Origin: Belnapia rosea
GTDB taxonomy: Bacteria; Pseudomonadota; Alphaproteobacteria; Acetobacterales; Acetobacteraceae
Direction: 5' to 3'
Length of the DNA: 64,000 nt
Assembly: GCF_900101615.1 (NCBI RefSeq)
Contig: NZ_FMZX01000014.1
Location: forward strand, 60,650-124,649
The position numbers were made by a program, and so were the translations under genes. Shown here in pieces: positions 28,856 through 38,149 of this stretch. Below the pieces are notes generated by a model. The model was not told where the DNA came from. It worked only from the letters and a program-made list of their open reading frames with translations, and did no database searches. Each line of letters begins with the position of its first letter. Positions within the stretch are counted from its first letter, which is position 1.

Positions 28856-29686
28856 TCACTCCGTCTCATGCGCCGCGGACCAGGCCTCGGCGACTTCGGT
28901 GCCCGTTGCGAACCACACATCGGGGAAGGTCTTGATCCACTGGATCATCTCGCGCAGCAGGGCGACCCGGCTTGGCCTTCCCGTCACCTGCGGGTGCATC
29001 ACCAGGTTGTAGAGCCCGCCCCAGCGGTAGATCTCGCGGAACTCCTCCTGGAAGATCTCGCGGATATGGCTGTTCGGGAAGATCGGCCGCGGCGACTTCA
29101 CCGAGAACAGCGCATGCGGCGCATCGTCCAGGCTCCAGTGCCAGGGCAGCTCGATCGGGCCCGGGCTGCCATCCGGCATGATGTGCCGGTAGGGGTTGAT
29201 GTGGTCGAGCAGCGAGCTGTCGTAGAGGAAGTCGTGCTTCTTCAGCAGGCGGATGAGGTTGTCGCTGGTCTCGCCGGCGGGCGAGCGGTAGCCGCGCGGC
29301 ACGACGCCGAGGCAGCGCTTCAGCGCCTCCAGCCCCCGCTCCATCTCCTCGACCTCCTTATCGGGGAAGGCGGGGTCGATCCAGGCATGGGAGTAGCTGT
29401 GATGCGCGATCTCGTGCCCCTCGCGCAGGATCATCTCGGCCCGCGCCGTGTGCTTCTCCGCCGTCCAGCCGACGACGAAGAAGGTGGCCTTCACGCCCTC
29501 CTGCCGCAACACCTCGAGGATCATCGGCACGCCGACCTTGGCGCCATAGGCACCCTGGCTGAGGATGCCGGGGCGGCGGGCATTCTCCGGATCGCGCGAA
29601 AGCCAGAGGGTCTCGGCATCGAAATCGAAGGTCAGCATCACCGCGACCTTGGCACTGCCCGGCCAATTCACCTTCATGTCGATCAT
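28856..29686 (-). CDS. NodB-type polysaccharide deacetylase family protein (possible cyclic imidase)
   Basis: 276 residues. CE4/NodB fold: metal site with Asp21/Asp23 in MLTFDFDAETLW and H96-S-Y-S-H100; the second-half motifs GYRSPAG and NLVMHPQ follow. It has no signal peptide. This cytoplasmic subgroup includes allantoinase-like and cyclic imide hydrolases rather than wall-modifying enzymes, so a small cyclic amide is a likely substrate (inference). It starts at the ATG at 29686; 4 nt separate its stop from the downstream binding-protein gene. Confidence 0.82.
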   Translation of the reverse strand: MIDMKVNWPGSAKVAVMLTFDFDAETLWLSRDPENARRPGILSQGAYGAKVGVPMILEVLRQEGVKATFFVVGWTAEKHTARAEMILREGHEIAHHSYSHAWIDPAFPDKEVEEMERGLEALKRCLGVVPRGYRSPAGETSDNLIRLLKKHDFLYDSSLLDHINPYRHIMPDGSPGPIELPWHWSLDDAPHALFSVKSPRPIFPNSHIREIFQEEFREIYRWGGLYNLVMHPQVTGRPSRVALLREMIQWIKTFPDVWFATGTEVAEAWSAAHETE

Positions 29687-29706
29687 CGGTCGCCCCTTCG
29701 CCCGTT

Positions 29707-30483
29707 TCAGCCAGCCTCGCGCGGCGGGTGCCGCGCCGCAAGCCATCCCCCATCCACGGCGATCACCTGGCCGGCGACATAGGCGGCATCTGCCGAGGCG
29801 AGGAAGGCGATGACGGCCGCCACCTCCTCGGGCGTCCCTGCGCGGCGCAGCGGTGTCGGCTCCAGCACGGCGCGGCGGTAGTAGTCGTTGCCGAGATGGC
29901 CCTTGGTCATCGCCGTCTCGATCACGCCGGGGGCGACCGCATTCACCAGGATCCCCTCGGGCGCGAGCTCGCCGGCCAGCTGCCGCGTCATCTGCGCGAT
30001 GCCGGCCTTGGCCACCGCATAGGCCGTGGTGCCGGGATAGCCGGCGATGCCGAAGGTCGAGGAGACCGAGACGATGCGCCCGCCCGGCCGCGCGAGATGC
30101 GGGATGGCGGCGCGCGTCAGCCGCAGCACGGCCTTGAGGTTGGTGTCGATGAAGCGGTCGATGAGGTCGTCATCCGATTCCAGCAGCGGTTTCGAGCCGC
30201 CGATGCCGGCATTGTTGACCAGGATGTCGAGCCGGCCGAAGGCATCGAGCGCGGTATCGACCACCACCTCGCCCGCGCCGCGCGCCGCGAGGTCGATGCG
30301 GAGGCCGACGCCGCCCAGCGCCTCGGCCTGCGCCATGACCTCCGGCGCCTGGTCTGCCAGCAGGACCTGTGCGCCCTCGGCCGCGAGGCGCGCCGCGGTG
30401 GCGGCGCCGATGCCGCGTGCCGCGCCGGTCACGATGGCGGCGCGGCCGGTGAAGCGTCCCTGTTCAGGCAAGCCGGCCTCCAT
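29707..30483 (-). CDS. Short-chain dehydrogenase/reductase (first of two)
   Basis: 258 residues. Cofactor motif TGAARGIG at 19-26, NNAG, catalytic Ser in VSVSSTFG and Y-A-V-A-K. C-terminal half is the classic SDR layout ending VIAVDGGWL. Its start overlaps the second SDR gene by 20 nt if the ATG at 30483 is used; a TTG at about 30471 with similar spacing would shorten the overlap. Substrate unknown. Part of the operon bracketed by two solute-binding proteins. Confidence 0.88.
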   Translation of the reverse strand: MEAGLPEQGRFTGRAAIVTGAARGIGAATAARLAAEGAQVLLADQAPEVMAQAEALGGVGLRIDLAARGAGEVVVDTALDAFGRLDILVNNAGIGGSKPLLESDDDLIDRFIDTNLKAVLRLTRAAIPHLARPGGRIVSVSSTFGIAGYPGTTAYAVAKAGIAQMTRQLAGELAPEGILVNAVAPGVIETAMTKGHLGNDYYRRAVLEPTPLRRAGTPEEVAAVIAFLASADAAYVAGQVIAVDGGWLAARHPPREAG

Positions 30484-31228
30484 CGACGGGGAGTGCGACG
30501 CCGGTGACGAAGCCGGCCGCCTCGCTGAGCAGGAAGAGCACGGTATCCGCCACCTCCTCGGCGCGGCCGAAGCGGCCGATCGGGTGACGGGCGCGGAAGA
30601 TGGCCTCGCGCATCGCGCGGGCCTCGGGGTCGCCGGCGGAGGCGAAGGTCTCCTCCAGCATCGGCGTCTCGATCGAGCCAGGGCAGACGCAATTGACGCG
30701 GATGCCCTCACCGGCATGGGCGACGGCCAAGCTCCGCGTCAGCATCACCACCGCGCCCTTGCTGGCCGAATAGGCTGGCATGGTGGGCGAGCCGACCAGC
30801 CCTGCCGCCGAGGCGAAGGTGACCATGGCGCCGCCACCCGCCGCGCGCATCAGCGGCAGCGCGGCCCGGGCGGCCAGCCAGGTGCCCTTGACGTTGACGG
30901 CGAAGAGCCGGTCCCACTCCGTCTCCTCCACCTCGGTGACCGGGCGCACCGGGCCGAGCATGCCAGCGGCCGTCACCAGCAGCCGCAGCGGGCCGAGCGC
31001 CATGGTCCCGGCCACGGCGGCGGCCACGTCGTTGGCGGCAGAGGCATCGCCGACCATGGTGCGGGCATCGGGGCACTGCGCGGCCGTCTCGGCCAGCCCG
31101 GCCGCGTCGCGATCGAAGAGCATCAGCTTCGCGCCCTCACGCGCCAGGCCGAGCGCGGTGGCGCGGCCAAGGCCCGAACCGGCACCGGTGACGAGGGCCA
31201 CCTGGCCGGTGAAGCGATCGGGCCTCAT
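30464..31228 (-). CDS. Short-chain dehydrogenase/reductase (second of two)
   Basis: 254 residues. TGAGSGLG at 14-21, an acidic residue at the end of the second strand (MLFDRDAAG) that favours NAD, AAGM in place of NNAG, and Y-S-A-S-K. Distinct from its neighbour, so not a recent duplicate. It overlaps the GMC oxidoreductase by 4 nt (ATGA). Probably acts in the same catabolic route, on an alcohol or ketone. Confidence 0.88.
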   Translation of the reverse strand: MRPDRFTGQVALVTGAGSGLGRATALGLAREGAKLMLFDRDAAGLAETAAQCPDARTMVGDASAANDVAAAVAGTMALGPLRLLVTAAGMLGPVRPVTEVEETEWDRLFAVNVKGTWLAARAALPLMRAAGGGAMVTFASAAGLVGSPTMPAYSASKGAVVMLTRSLAVAHAGEGIRVNCVCPGSIETPMLEETFASAGDPEARAMREAIFRARHPIGRFGRAEEVADTVLFLLSEAAGFVTGVALPVDGGRLA

Positions 31229-32784
31229 TCGGCCAGCATCCGGCGGGCGACCTGCTCGCCGATCATCACGCAGGTGAAGTGGGTATTGGCCCGGCAGTCG
31301 GCAGGCATGATGGAGGCATCGGCGACGCGCAGCCCGGCGATGCCCTTCACCCGCGCATCCGGGTCCACCACGCCGCGCGGCTCCTCAAAGGCTGTCATCT
31401 TGCAGGTGCCGGCGGCGTGCTGGATATCGCCTGCCTCCTGCAGCAGCAACGCGTCGAGTTCCGCCTCGGGCAGGGCCGCAGTCTCGGCCAGGCTCAGCCC
31501 CGTCTCGCCGAAGGCGATGCGCTCAGCGATGCGGGTGACGGCAGGGCGGGCGACGAGCCTTGCCAGCCGGCCCACCGCATCACGCATCCGCAGCAGGTCG
31601 CGCGGGTCGGAGAGCATGTTCTCCTCCACCACGGGGTCCTCCTCCGGCCTGGGCGACGCGAGGGTGACCGCGCCGCGGGAGAAGGCCTCGAAGACCGAGG
31701 CGCCGATGCCGCCGAAGGGGTTGGGCCGCGCCCCGGGTGCCGCCACGCCGCGATGGTTGAAGGCGATGAGGATCATGTCCCGTCTGCCCGCCCCGCCGAG
31801 GCCGCTGCTGTAGGTGACGCAGCAATTGGTGTGGCGCTGGTCCGGGTCGGTCGGCACGAATTCCGACCGGAAATCGATGCCGGCGCGGATGATCGGGTGG
31901 TCCATGAGGTTGCGGCCGACCTCGGGCAGGTCCCGCACCACCTCGATGCCCATGGCCTGCAGCGCCGCGCCCGCGCCGATGCCGGAGCGAAGCAGGATGG
32001 CAGGGCTATGGATGGCTCCGGCCGAGAGCACCACCTCGCGCGCCTGCAGCTCGACCCAGCCCTGGTCCCTGAGATGGACCCGCACGCCGATGGCCCGGCC
32101 ATCCCGGACCAGCACACGGTCCACCAGGGCATCGCCGCGGATCTCGAGATTGGGCCGGCTGCGGGCGGGCTCCAGGAACGCCTCGTTGGTGGAGATGCGG
32201 CGGCCGTTCCGGCTGTTGATCGGGTAGCAGGAGACGCCCTCCCCGCCTGGCGCGTTGAGGTCGGGGTTCCAGGGATAGCCATCGGCCAGCGCCGCATCCT
32301 TCAGCGCGAGATCGACCGGCCCCCAGGCTGATTCCGGCGCGCGGTAGACCGGCAGCGGCCCGCCATGCCCGTGGTTCGGCAGCGTGTCATCCTCGATCGC
32401 GTCGAAGACCGGCAGCACGTCGCGCGCCGCCCAGCCCTCGCAGCCCGCTTCGGCCCAGCCATCGAAGGCATCCATCACGCCACGGATGGCGATCTGGGCG
32501 TTGACCACCGAGCTGCCGCCGAGCGCCTTGCCGCGCCAGTAGAATTTCGGCGGCTGCGCGGCGGTGCGGCGGGAGAGGAGCTTCGGCCAGTGCCACTCGG
32601 CCTGCATGCCCGGATCATGGATCATCGGGATGGGGTTGGGGCTCAGCATCGCCTGGGGTGCCTGCTCCGCCCGCCAGTCCCGCCCCGCTTCCAGCAGCAG
32701 CACGCGCCGCCGCGGGTCAGCCGAGAGACGGGCGGCCAGCGCCGCCCCGGCCGAGCCGGCGCCGACCACGATCACGTCATGCAT
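31225..32784 (-). CDS. GMC-family FAD oxidoreductase (choline dehydrogenase-like)
   Basis: 519 residues. N-terminal FAD site VIVVGAGSAGAALAARL, GMC signature 1 around GKALGGSSVVNAQIAIRG, signature 2 VLSAGAIHSPAILLRSGIG, and the C-terminal HAAGTCKM with the catalytic His. Oxidises a primary or secondary alcohol. Coupled to the SDR genes downstream; 3 nt separate it from the upstream binding-protein gene. The combination GMC plus two SDRs suggests stepwise oxidation of an imported hydroxylated compound. Confidence 0.92.
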   Translation of the reverse strand: MHDVIVVGAGSAGAALAARLSADPRRRVLLLEAGRDWRAEQAPQAMLSPNPIPMIHDPGMQAEWHWPKLLSRRTAAQPPKFYWRGKALGGSSVVNAQIAIRGVMDAFDGWAEAGCEGWAARDVLPVFDAIEDDTLPNHGHGGPLPVYRAPESAWGPVDLALKDAALADGYPWNPDLNAPGGEGVSCYPINSRNGRRISTNEAFLEPARSRPNLEIRGDALVDRVLVRDGRAIGVRVHLRDQGWVELQAREVVLSAGAIHSPAILLRSGIGAGAALQAMGIEVVRDLPEVGRNLMDHPIIRAGIDFRSEFVPTDPDQRHTNCCVTYSSGLGGAGRRDMILIAFNHRGVAAPGARPNPFGGIGASVFEAFSRGAVTLASPRPEEDPVVEENMLSDPRDLLRMRDAVGRLARLVARPAVTRIAERIAFGETGLSLAETAALPEAELDALLLQEAGDIQHAAGTCKMTAFEEPRGVVDPDARVKGIAGLRVADASIMPADCRANTHFTCVMIGEQVARRMLAE

Positions 32785-32787
32785 GGC

Positions 32788-34329
32788 CTATTTCTCCACC
32801 GACCAGAAGAGCGGGATCGCGGACGGTATGAGGTTGCGCAGTTGCGCGCGGTGGGCCGCCGGCTGGGCGAACTGGCCCCAGGGCACGGACATCGCCCTGT
32901 CATAGACGATCTCCTGGATCTGCGCCGCGATGCGCTGCCGCTCGGCGAGGGTCGGCGCCGCGGCGAAGGCGTCGAAGAGCGGCACGAGCGGGCGTTCGCA
33001 GTGGAAGCCGCCGGTCAGCGCCTCGGTGCAGTTGAAGCCGATGACGGAATTGGTCAGCGGCGATTGCAGGTCGACGCCGAGCGCATGCACGCCGAAGACG
33101 CTCCAGCCCTCGCGCCGCGTCCGCCGCGCGAGCACCGAGGCCCAGTCCATCACCTGCACATCCACGGTGAAGCCGGCGCGGCGCATGCGGTCGGCGAGGA
33201 TCTCGGAGGACACCTTCGCCGCCTCCAGGTCGTTCGCCACCAGCACCACCACGGGCTCGCCGGCATAGCGGGTCTTCTTCAGCGCCTCGCGCGCCGCGTC
33301 GATGGAGGGGGAACGGAGCAGGGCGGTGCCGGCCTCGTTCTCATAGGGGCTGCCGCAGATGAAGAAGGCAAGGCAGGTGCGGGCATAGCGGTCGGAGAGG
33401 CCGAAGCCCGCCATCACCTCGCCCTGGTCGACGAGCTGGAGCAGCACGCGGCGGATCTCGGCGTCGGCGAAGGGGCCACTCGCCGCATTCAGCCGGTAAT
33501 GGCCGGTGAACTGGTCGAGCCCGGTGAAATTCACCAGCCGCACGCGGCGGTCCCGCTCCAGCACGCTGAGCAGATCGAAGGGGGCGTACTGGATGTAGTC
33601 GATCTCGCCCGATTGCATGGCCGCTGTCGCGGTGGCGCCATCCGGCACCACGCGCAGGTCGAGCGCCTCGATCTTCACCACCTTGCCGCCGGCGAGACCG
33701 CTGCCCGGCTCGGGGCGAGGGCGGTAGGCGGCGTTCTTCCGCAGCAGCATGCGGTCTCCGGTGCGGTGCTCGGCACGGCTGTAGACGAAGGGGCCGGAGC
33801 CGACGATCTCGGTGATGCGCTCGGTGCCCGGGGTGCGTGCCAGGCGCTCCGGCATCATGAAGGGGCTGGGGCTCGAGGTGGTGCCGAGCGTATCCAGCAC
33901 CAGCCCGTAGGGCGCCTTCAGCACCAGGGTGAACGTCTTCGCATCCACCGCGTCCAATGACGCGGTTGCGGCCATCAGCCGTCCGCCGAGCGCGCTGCGC
34001 GTGCCCCAGCGGCGCAGCGAGGCGACGCAATCGGCCGCCGTCACCGGCGTGCCGTCATGCCAGGCGAGGCCGTCGCGCAAGGTGAAGCGCCAGGTGAGGC
34101 CGTCCTCGGAGGTGGTCCAGCGCTCGACCATCTGCGGCCTTACCTGGCCCTCGCGGTCCATGGCGAAGAGCGTGTCGAAGACCATGTAGCCGAAGGTGCG
34201 GGTGATGTAGGCCGGGCTGAAATGCGGGTCGAGCGTGACGATCTCCGCCTCCAGCACCGCCGTCAGGGTCTGGGCCCGCAGCGGCGTGGCGAGCAAAAGG
34301 GCGAGCAGCAGGACGAGCCGGGCAAGCAT
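32788..34329 (-). CDS. Family 5 extracellular solute-binding protein (paralogue, operon start)
   Basis: 513 residues. Signal peptide 1-19 (LRA|Q), then SBP_bac_5 fold. It shares many segments with the protein encoded at 27265-28851, for example FGYMVFDTLFAMD versus FAYMVYDTLVAMD and LTWRFTLRDGL versus LAWTFTLRPGL, so the two are paralogues within one operon. First gene of the operon. As no permease is present, it must either use a transporter encoded elsewhere or act as a receptor or chaperone. Confidence 0.9.
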   Translation of the reverse strand: MLARLVLLLALLLATPLRAQTLTAVLEAEIVTLDPHFSPAYITRTFGYMVFDTLFAMDREGQVRPQMVERWTTSEDGLTWRFTLRDGLAWHDGTPVTAADCVASLRRWGTRSALGGRLMAATASLDAVDAKTFTLVLKAPYGLVLDTLGTTSSPSPFMMPERLARTPGTERITEIVGSGPFVYSRAEHRTGDRMLLRKNAAYRPRPEPGSGLAGGKVVKIEALDLRVVPDGATATAAMQSGEIDYIQYAPFDLLSVLERDRRVRLVNFTGLDQFTGHYRLNAASGPFADAEIRRVLLQLVDQGEVMAGFGLSDRYARTCLAFFICGSPYENEAGTALLRSPSIDAAREALKKTRYAGEPVVVLVANDLEAAKVSSEILADRMRRAGFTVDVQVMDWASVLARRTRREGWSVFGVHALGVDLQSPLTNSVIGFNCTEALTGGFHCERPLVPLFDAFAAAPTLAERQRIAAQIQEIVYDRAMSVPWGQFAQPAAHRAQLRNLIPSAIPLFWSVEK

Positions 34330-34587
34330 CAGGCGGGGTCTCCAAGGCGCGGGCGCATGCTAAGCGGCTCCGTTCCGCTGGCAATCCGCCCACGCCGGGC
34401 TTTCGCCGTGCCGGCTGCCGGGTCTGGCGGTTTCAGCGGCAACGGGGCGGCCGGCTGCCCGGCTCGCGGGCGGCTTGTGGCACGGCCTCCCTTGCGGGCC
34501 GGCGACCGCCTGTTAGAAGCGAGATACCGAAGGACCGAGACCGGTCATGCAGCCCGACGCCGTTGCGGGCGGATGAGGCCAGCCATC

Positions 34588-34593
34588 AGGGAG
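34588..34593 (+). promoter_or_regulatory. Ribosome-binding site that decides the carbamoylase start
   Basis: AGGGAG, 9 nt before a TTG at 34603. It supports the TTG over the ATG at 34573, which has no comparable site. Confidence 0.5.
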
Positions 34594-34602
34594 CGCATTG
34601 CC

Positions 34603-35544
34603 TTGCCCCGTACCCTCCGAGTCGCCGCCGCGCAGATGGGCCCCAACCAGCGGGCCGACAGCCGTGAGGCCATCCTTGCCCGCATGCTGGCCCTGCTGGA
34701 GGGTGCGGCGCGGGAGGGTGCGCAGCTCGTCGTCTACCCGGAGCTCGCCTTCACCACCTTCTTCCCGCGCTGGCTGATCGAGGGGGCGGAGCTTGATGCC
34801 TATTTCGAGCGGGCGATGCCGAACCCGGCGGTGCAGCCGCTGTTCGACCGGGCGCGAGCGCTCCGCATCGGCTTCCAGGTCGGTTATGCCGAGCTGACGC
34901 CGGAGGGACAGCGCTTCAACAGCGCCATCACCACCGGGCCGGATGGCGCGATCCTCGCCAAGTACCGCAAGGTCCATCTGCCCGGCTCGGTCGAGCCGCG
35001 GCCGGGCGACCGCTTCCAGCAGCTGGAGAAGCGGTATTTCGAATATGGCGATGGCGGCTTCCAGGCCTTCCGCGGCCCGGCGGCCTGGGGCGCGCCGGTG
35101 ATGGGCATGCTGATCTGCAATGACCGCCGCTGGCCCGAGGCCTGGCGCGTCTATGGGTTGCAGGGCGTCGAGCTCATGGTGATGGGCTACAATTCGGCCG
35201 CCTATGACCCGAATGGCGGGCGGACGGAGGACAGTGCGATCCGCACCTTCCACTCGACCCTCGCGGCCCAGGCCAATGCCTATATGAACGCCACCTGGGC
35301 GGTTTCGGTCGCCAAGGCCGGCGATGAGGATGGCTCCGGCTTGATCGGCGGTTCCTGCATCATCGACCCGAACGGGATGATCGTCGCCCAGGCGAAGACG
35401 CTGGGCGACGAGGTGCTGGTGGCGGAGATCGACCTCGACCTGTGCCGGCAGGGCAAGGAGAAGATGTTTAACTTCGCCGCCCACCGGCGACCCGAGCATT
35501 ACCGCCGGATCGTCGACCAGGTCGGCGCCGAGCCGCCGGCCTGA
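34603..35544 (+). CDS. N-carbamoyl-D-amino-acid hydrolase-like nitrilase
   Basis: 313 residues from TTG 34603 (323 from ATG 34573). Nitrilase-superfamily amidase with the Glu-Lys-Cys triad: Glu47 in YPELAFTTFFPRW, Lys in AKYRKVHLPG and Cys172 in ICNDRRWPEAWRV. The long shared strings TTFFPRW, LEKRYFE, CNDRRWPEAWRV and FNFAAHRRPEHY match Agrobacterium D-carbamoylase, and with the TTG start the Glu and Cys numbers coincide with that enzyme. It releases a D-amino acid, CO2 and ammonia. Divergent from the two-SBP operon. Confidence 0.87.
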   Translation: MPRTLRVAAAQMGPNQRADSREAILARMLALLEGAAREGAQLVVYPELAFTTFFPRWLIEGAELDAYFERAMPNPAVQPLFDRARALRIGFQVGYAELTPEGQRFNSAITTGPDGAILAKYRKVHLPGSVEPRPGDRFQQLEKRYFEYGDGGFQAFRGPAAWGAPVMGMLICNDRRWPEAWRVYGLQGVELMVMGYNSAAYDPNGGRTEDSAIRTFHSTLAAQANAYMNATWAVSVAKAGDEDGSGLIGGSCIIDPNGMIVAQAKTLGDEVLVAEIDLDLCRQGKEKMFNFAAHRRPEHYRRIVDQVGAEPPA

Positions 35545-35603
35545 GCCGGGGCCACGGGAGCGACCGGCAGCGGCGGAGCCGGCCGGCCCTCCCCAAGGCC
35601 TGC

Positions 35604-35620
35604 ACCGGTCTGTGACCGGT
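35604..35620. other. Inverted repeat between carbamoylase and Bug gene
   Basis: ACCGGT-N5-ACCGGT; each arm is itself a palindrome. It lies 25 nt before the binding-protein start and could be an operator or a small hairpin. Confidence 0.3.
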
Positions 35621-35645
35621 AAGACAATACCCGGGAGACAACGCC

Positions 35646-36614
35646 ATGACCGAGACCACCCGCCGCCGGTTGAATGCCGGCCTGGCCGCGAGCCTGCTTG
35701 CCGCCCCCGCCCTGGCCCAGGGCGGCTTCCCGAACCGTCCCGTGACCATCGTCGTGCCCTTCGCCCCCGGCGGCAGCACCGACGTGCTGACCCGGCTGTT
35801 GGCGGAGCGCATGACCGAGGTGCTCGGCAAGCCGGTGCAGGTGGAGAACCGCCCGGGCGGCAACACCATCATCGGGGCGGAGTACGCGGCCCGGGCCGAG
35901 CCGGACGGGCATACGGTGCTGATGGCGGCGGGCACGACGCTGACCATCAACCCGCTGATCTACCGCCGGCTCGCCTACAAGCCGGAGGACTTCACCCCAA
36001 TCACGCTCGCCTCCACCTTCCCCTTCGCCGTGATCGCGCGGAAGGACGGGCCGGCTGATATCGCGGCGCTGGTCGCGGCGGCGAAGGCGCGGCCGGGGCG
36101 CATCACCTATGGCACCAACGGGCCGACCACGCTGACCAACATGGCGATGCTGATGGTGCTCGACCGGCTCGGGCTGCAGATGCAGGACGTGACCTACCGG
36201 GGCGACGCGGCGCAGCTGAACGACTTCCTCGCCGGCACACTCGACCTCCTGGTGGTGGCGGGCAGCACCGCGCTGCCTGTCTACCGCAACGACCAGGGCC
36301 GCATCCTGGGCTGGACCAGCGCGCAGCGCGTGGCCTCGACGCCGGACGTGCCGGCCTTCGCCGAGACCTGGCCGGGGCTGGTGGCAGAGAGCTGGTTCGG
36401 ATTGCTCGCCCCGGCGCGCACGCCGGCGGCGGCGGTGGAGCGGCTGAATGCGGCGGCGGTGCAGGCGCTGCAGGACCCGAAGGTCCGCGAGCGGCTGACC
36501 AGCGACGGGCAGTTCCCGAAAGGCAGCACCCCGGAGGCCTTCGCGCAATTCATGGCGAGCGAGACGGAGCGCTGGCGGCCCATCCTCGGCAAGCTGGACG
36601 TTCCGCAGAACTGA
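35646..36614 (+). CDS. Orphan Bug-family (TctC-like) binding protein
   Basis: 322 residues. Tat-like signal (TRRRLNAGLAASLL) with ALA|Q at about 24/25, then PNRPVTIVVPFAPGGSTDVLTRLL and the conserved ENRPGGNTIIGAEY. No tctA or tctB gene is adjacent, so it must share a membrane unit elsewhere (possibly the complete set at 9.1-12.1 kb) or serve in signalling, as is common for Bug proteins. Follows the carbamoylase in the same direction with about 100 nt between. Confidence 0.9.
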   Translation: MTETTRRRLNAGLAASLLAAPALAQGGFPNRPVTIVVPFAPGGSTDVLTRLLAERMTEVLGKPVQVENRPGGNTIIGAEYAARAEPDGHTVLMAAGTTLTINPLIYRRLAYKPEDFTPITLASTFPFAVIARKDGPADIAALVAAAKARPGRITYGTNGPTTLTNMAMLMVLDRLGLQMQDVTYRGDAAQLNDFLAGTLDLLVVAGSTALPVYRNDQGRILGWTSAQRVASTPDVPAFAETWPGLVAESWFGLLAPARTPAAAVERLNAAAVQALQDPKVRERLTSDGQFPKGSTPEAFAQFMASETERWRPILGKLDVPQN

Positions 36615-36681
36615 CCGCGTCTTGGCGGGCGGCGGCGCGGCGCGTAGCCTGCCGCCATCAACCAAGGGAGCGTCCAGGCCC

Positions 36682-36993
36682 ATGATCCATGTCCTCGCCA
36701 TCATCACCGCCAAGCCCGGCATGCGGGACCAGGTGCTGGAGGCCTTCCGCGCCAATATGCCGGCTGTCCATGCCGAGGATGGCTGCATCGAATATGGCCC
36801 GGCGATCGATGCCGAGGGGATGGGCGCCATCCAGACCCCGGTCGGGCCCGACGCCTTCGTCGTCATCGAGAAGTGGGAGAGCCTCGACGCCCTGAAGGCG
36901 CATGGCGCGGCGCCGCACATGAAGGCCTATGCGGCGAAGACCAAGGAGATGCTGGCCAGCCGGGTCATCCATGTGCTGACGCCGGCGGCCTAG
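36682..36993 (+). CDS. Antibiotic-biosynthesis-monooxygenase-like small protein
   Basis: 103 residues. Typical YgiN/ABM sequence: MIHVLAIITAKPGMRDQVLEAF, ED-GCIEYG, and EKWESLDALKAH with the paired GAAPHMKAY helix. Dimeric alpha-beta barrel. Members act as quinol monooxygenases or aldehyde-processing isomerases. Ribosome-binding site AAGGGAG lies 11 nt before the ATG at 36682, which rules out the longer reading. Gap of 67 nt after the Bug gene, so likely co-transcribed. Confidence 0.85.
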   Translation: MIHVLAIITAKPGMRDQVLEAFRANMPAVHAEDGCIEYGPAIDAEGMGAIQTPVGPDAFVVIEKWESLDALKAHGAAPHMKAYAAKTKEMLASRVIHVLTPAA

Positions 36994-37006
36994 CTCCCCA
37001 CGACGC

Positions 37007-38149
37007 CTACCGCTTGAGTGCGGCGAGCACCTCCTCGGTATGCTCGCCGAGCCCAGGTGCGCGGCGTGGCGACCAGGGGCGGGCACGGTCGATGTTGATC
37101 GGCAGGCCCAGCACCTTCACGCCGCTCTCCGGCAGTGTCTGCACCATGTCGACCGCGGCGAATTGCTCGCTCGCCGCCAGCTCGCCGATATCGTTGACCG
37201 GCGCGCAGGGGACGCCGACGGCTTCCAGCGCCGCGAGCCAATGGTCGCGCGTGTTGCCGCGCAGCGCCTCGGCCACCAGCGGCAGCAGCTCCGTCTTGTT
37301 GCGGACGCGGCTGGCGCTGCGGGCGAAGCGCGGATCCTCCGCCCATTCGGGATGGCCAAGCACCTTCGCCGCGCGGGCGAAGAGCCTGTCGTTGCCGGCG
37401 GCGAGGCAGAGCGGGCGGTCGGCGGTTTCGAAGACCTGATAGGGCACGATGACGGCAGCGCCGGTGCCGTGGCGCGTCGGGACGTCGCCTGTCGCCAGGT
37501 GCTGGTTGACCTGCCCCTCGACCCAGAAAGCGGCCGTCTCCAGCAGCGAGGTGTCGATCAGGCAGCCGCGCCCGGTCTTGTCGCGCTGGCGCAGGCCGGC
37601 GAGGGCGCCGACGGCGCAGAACAGGCCGGTTGCCTTGTCGTTGATCGAGGCGCCGCAGAAGGTCGGCGGGTCCTGCGGCCGGCCGGTCATGCTCATCATG
37701 CCGCCGAAGGCCTGCAGCAGCGGGTCGAAACCCGGCCGCATGCGCATCGGCCCCTGATAGCCGAAGGCCCAGATCGAGCAGTAGACGAGGCGCGGATGCC
37801 GCTCGAGCATGGCCTCCGGGCCGATGCCGATCTCGTCCACCACGCCCGGGCGGAGGTTCTGGATCAGGATGTCGGCCGTCTCGCAGAGCGCGTGCAGCGT
37901 CTCGATATCGGCCGGGCTCTTCAGGTCCAGGATGACGCTGCGCTTGTTGCGGTTTTGGCTGTGGAAATAGAGCGAGGTTTCGCCATCCGGCCCGAAGGGC
38001 GGGCCCCAGATCCGCGCATCGTCGCCACCATCGGGCTTCTCGATCTTGATCACGTCGGCGCCGAGATCGGCCAGGATCACGCCGGCGAGCGGCCCCGCCA
38101 GCGCCTGGCCGACCTCGATCACCCTGACGCCCTCCAATGGCAAGCTCAT
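37007..38149 (-). CDS. CaiB/BaiF family (class III) CoA-transferase
   Basis: 380 residues. Begins LPLEGVRVIEVGQALAGPLAG; a GADVIKIEKPDGGD segment follows; the catalytic Asp is probably Asp171 in INDKATGLF, matching Asp169 of formyl-CoA transferase. It moves CoA between carboxylic acids. The ATG at 38149 is preceded by AAGGAGG, which rules out the long upstream extension. Convergent with the ABM gene and divergent from the amidohydrolase. Confidence 0.92.
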   Translation of the reverse strand: MSLPLEGVRVIEVGQALAGPLAGVILADLGADVIKIEKPDGGDDARIWGPPFGPDGETSLYFHSQNRNKRSVILDLKSPADIETLHALCETADILIQNLRPGVVDEIGIGPEAMLERHPRLVYCSIWAFGYQGPMRMRPGFDPLLQAFGGMMSMTGRPQDPPTFCGASINDKATGLFCAVGALAGLRQRDKTGRGCLIDTSLLETAAFWVEGQVNQHLATGDVPTRHGTGAAVIVPYQVFETADRPLCLAAGNDRLFARAAKVLGHPEWAEDPRFARSASRVRNKTELLPLVAEALRGNTRDHWLAALEAVGVPCAPVNDIGELAASEQFAAVDMVQTLPESGVKVLGLPINIDRARPWSPRRAPGLGEHTEEVLAALKR

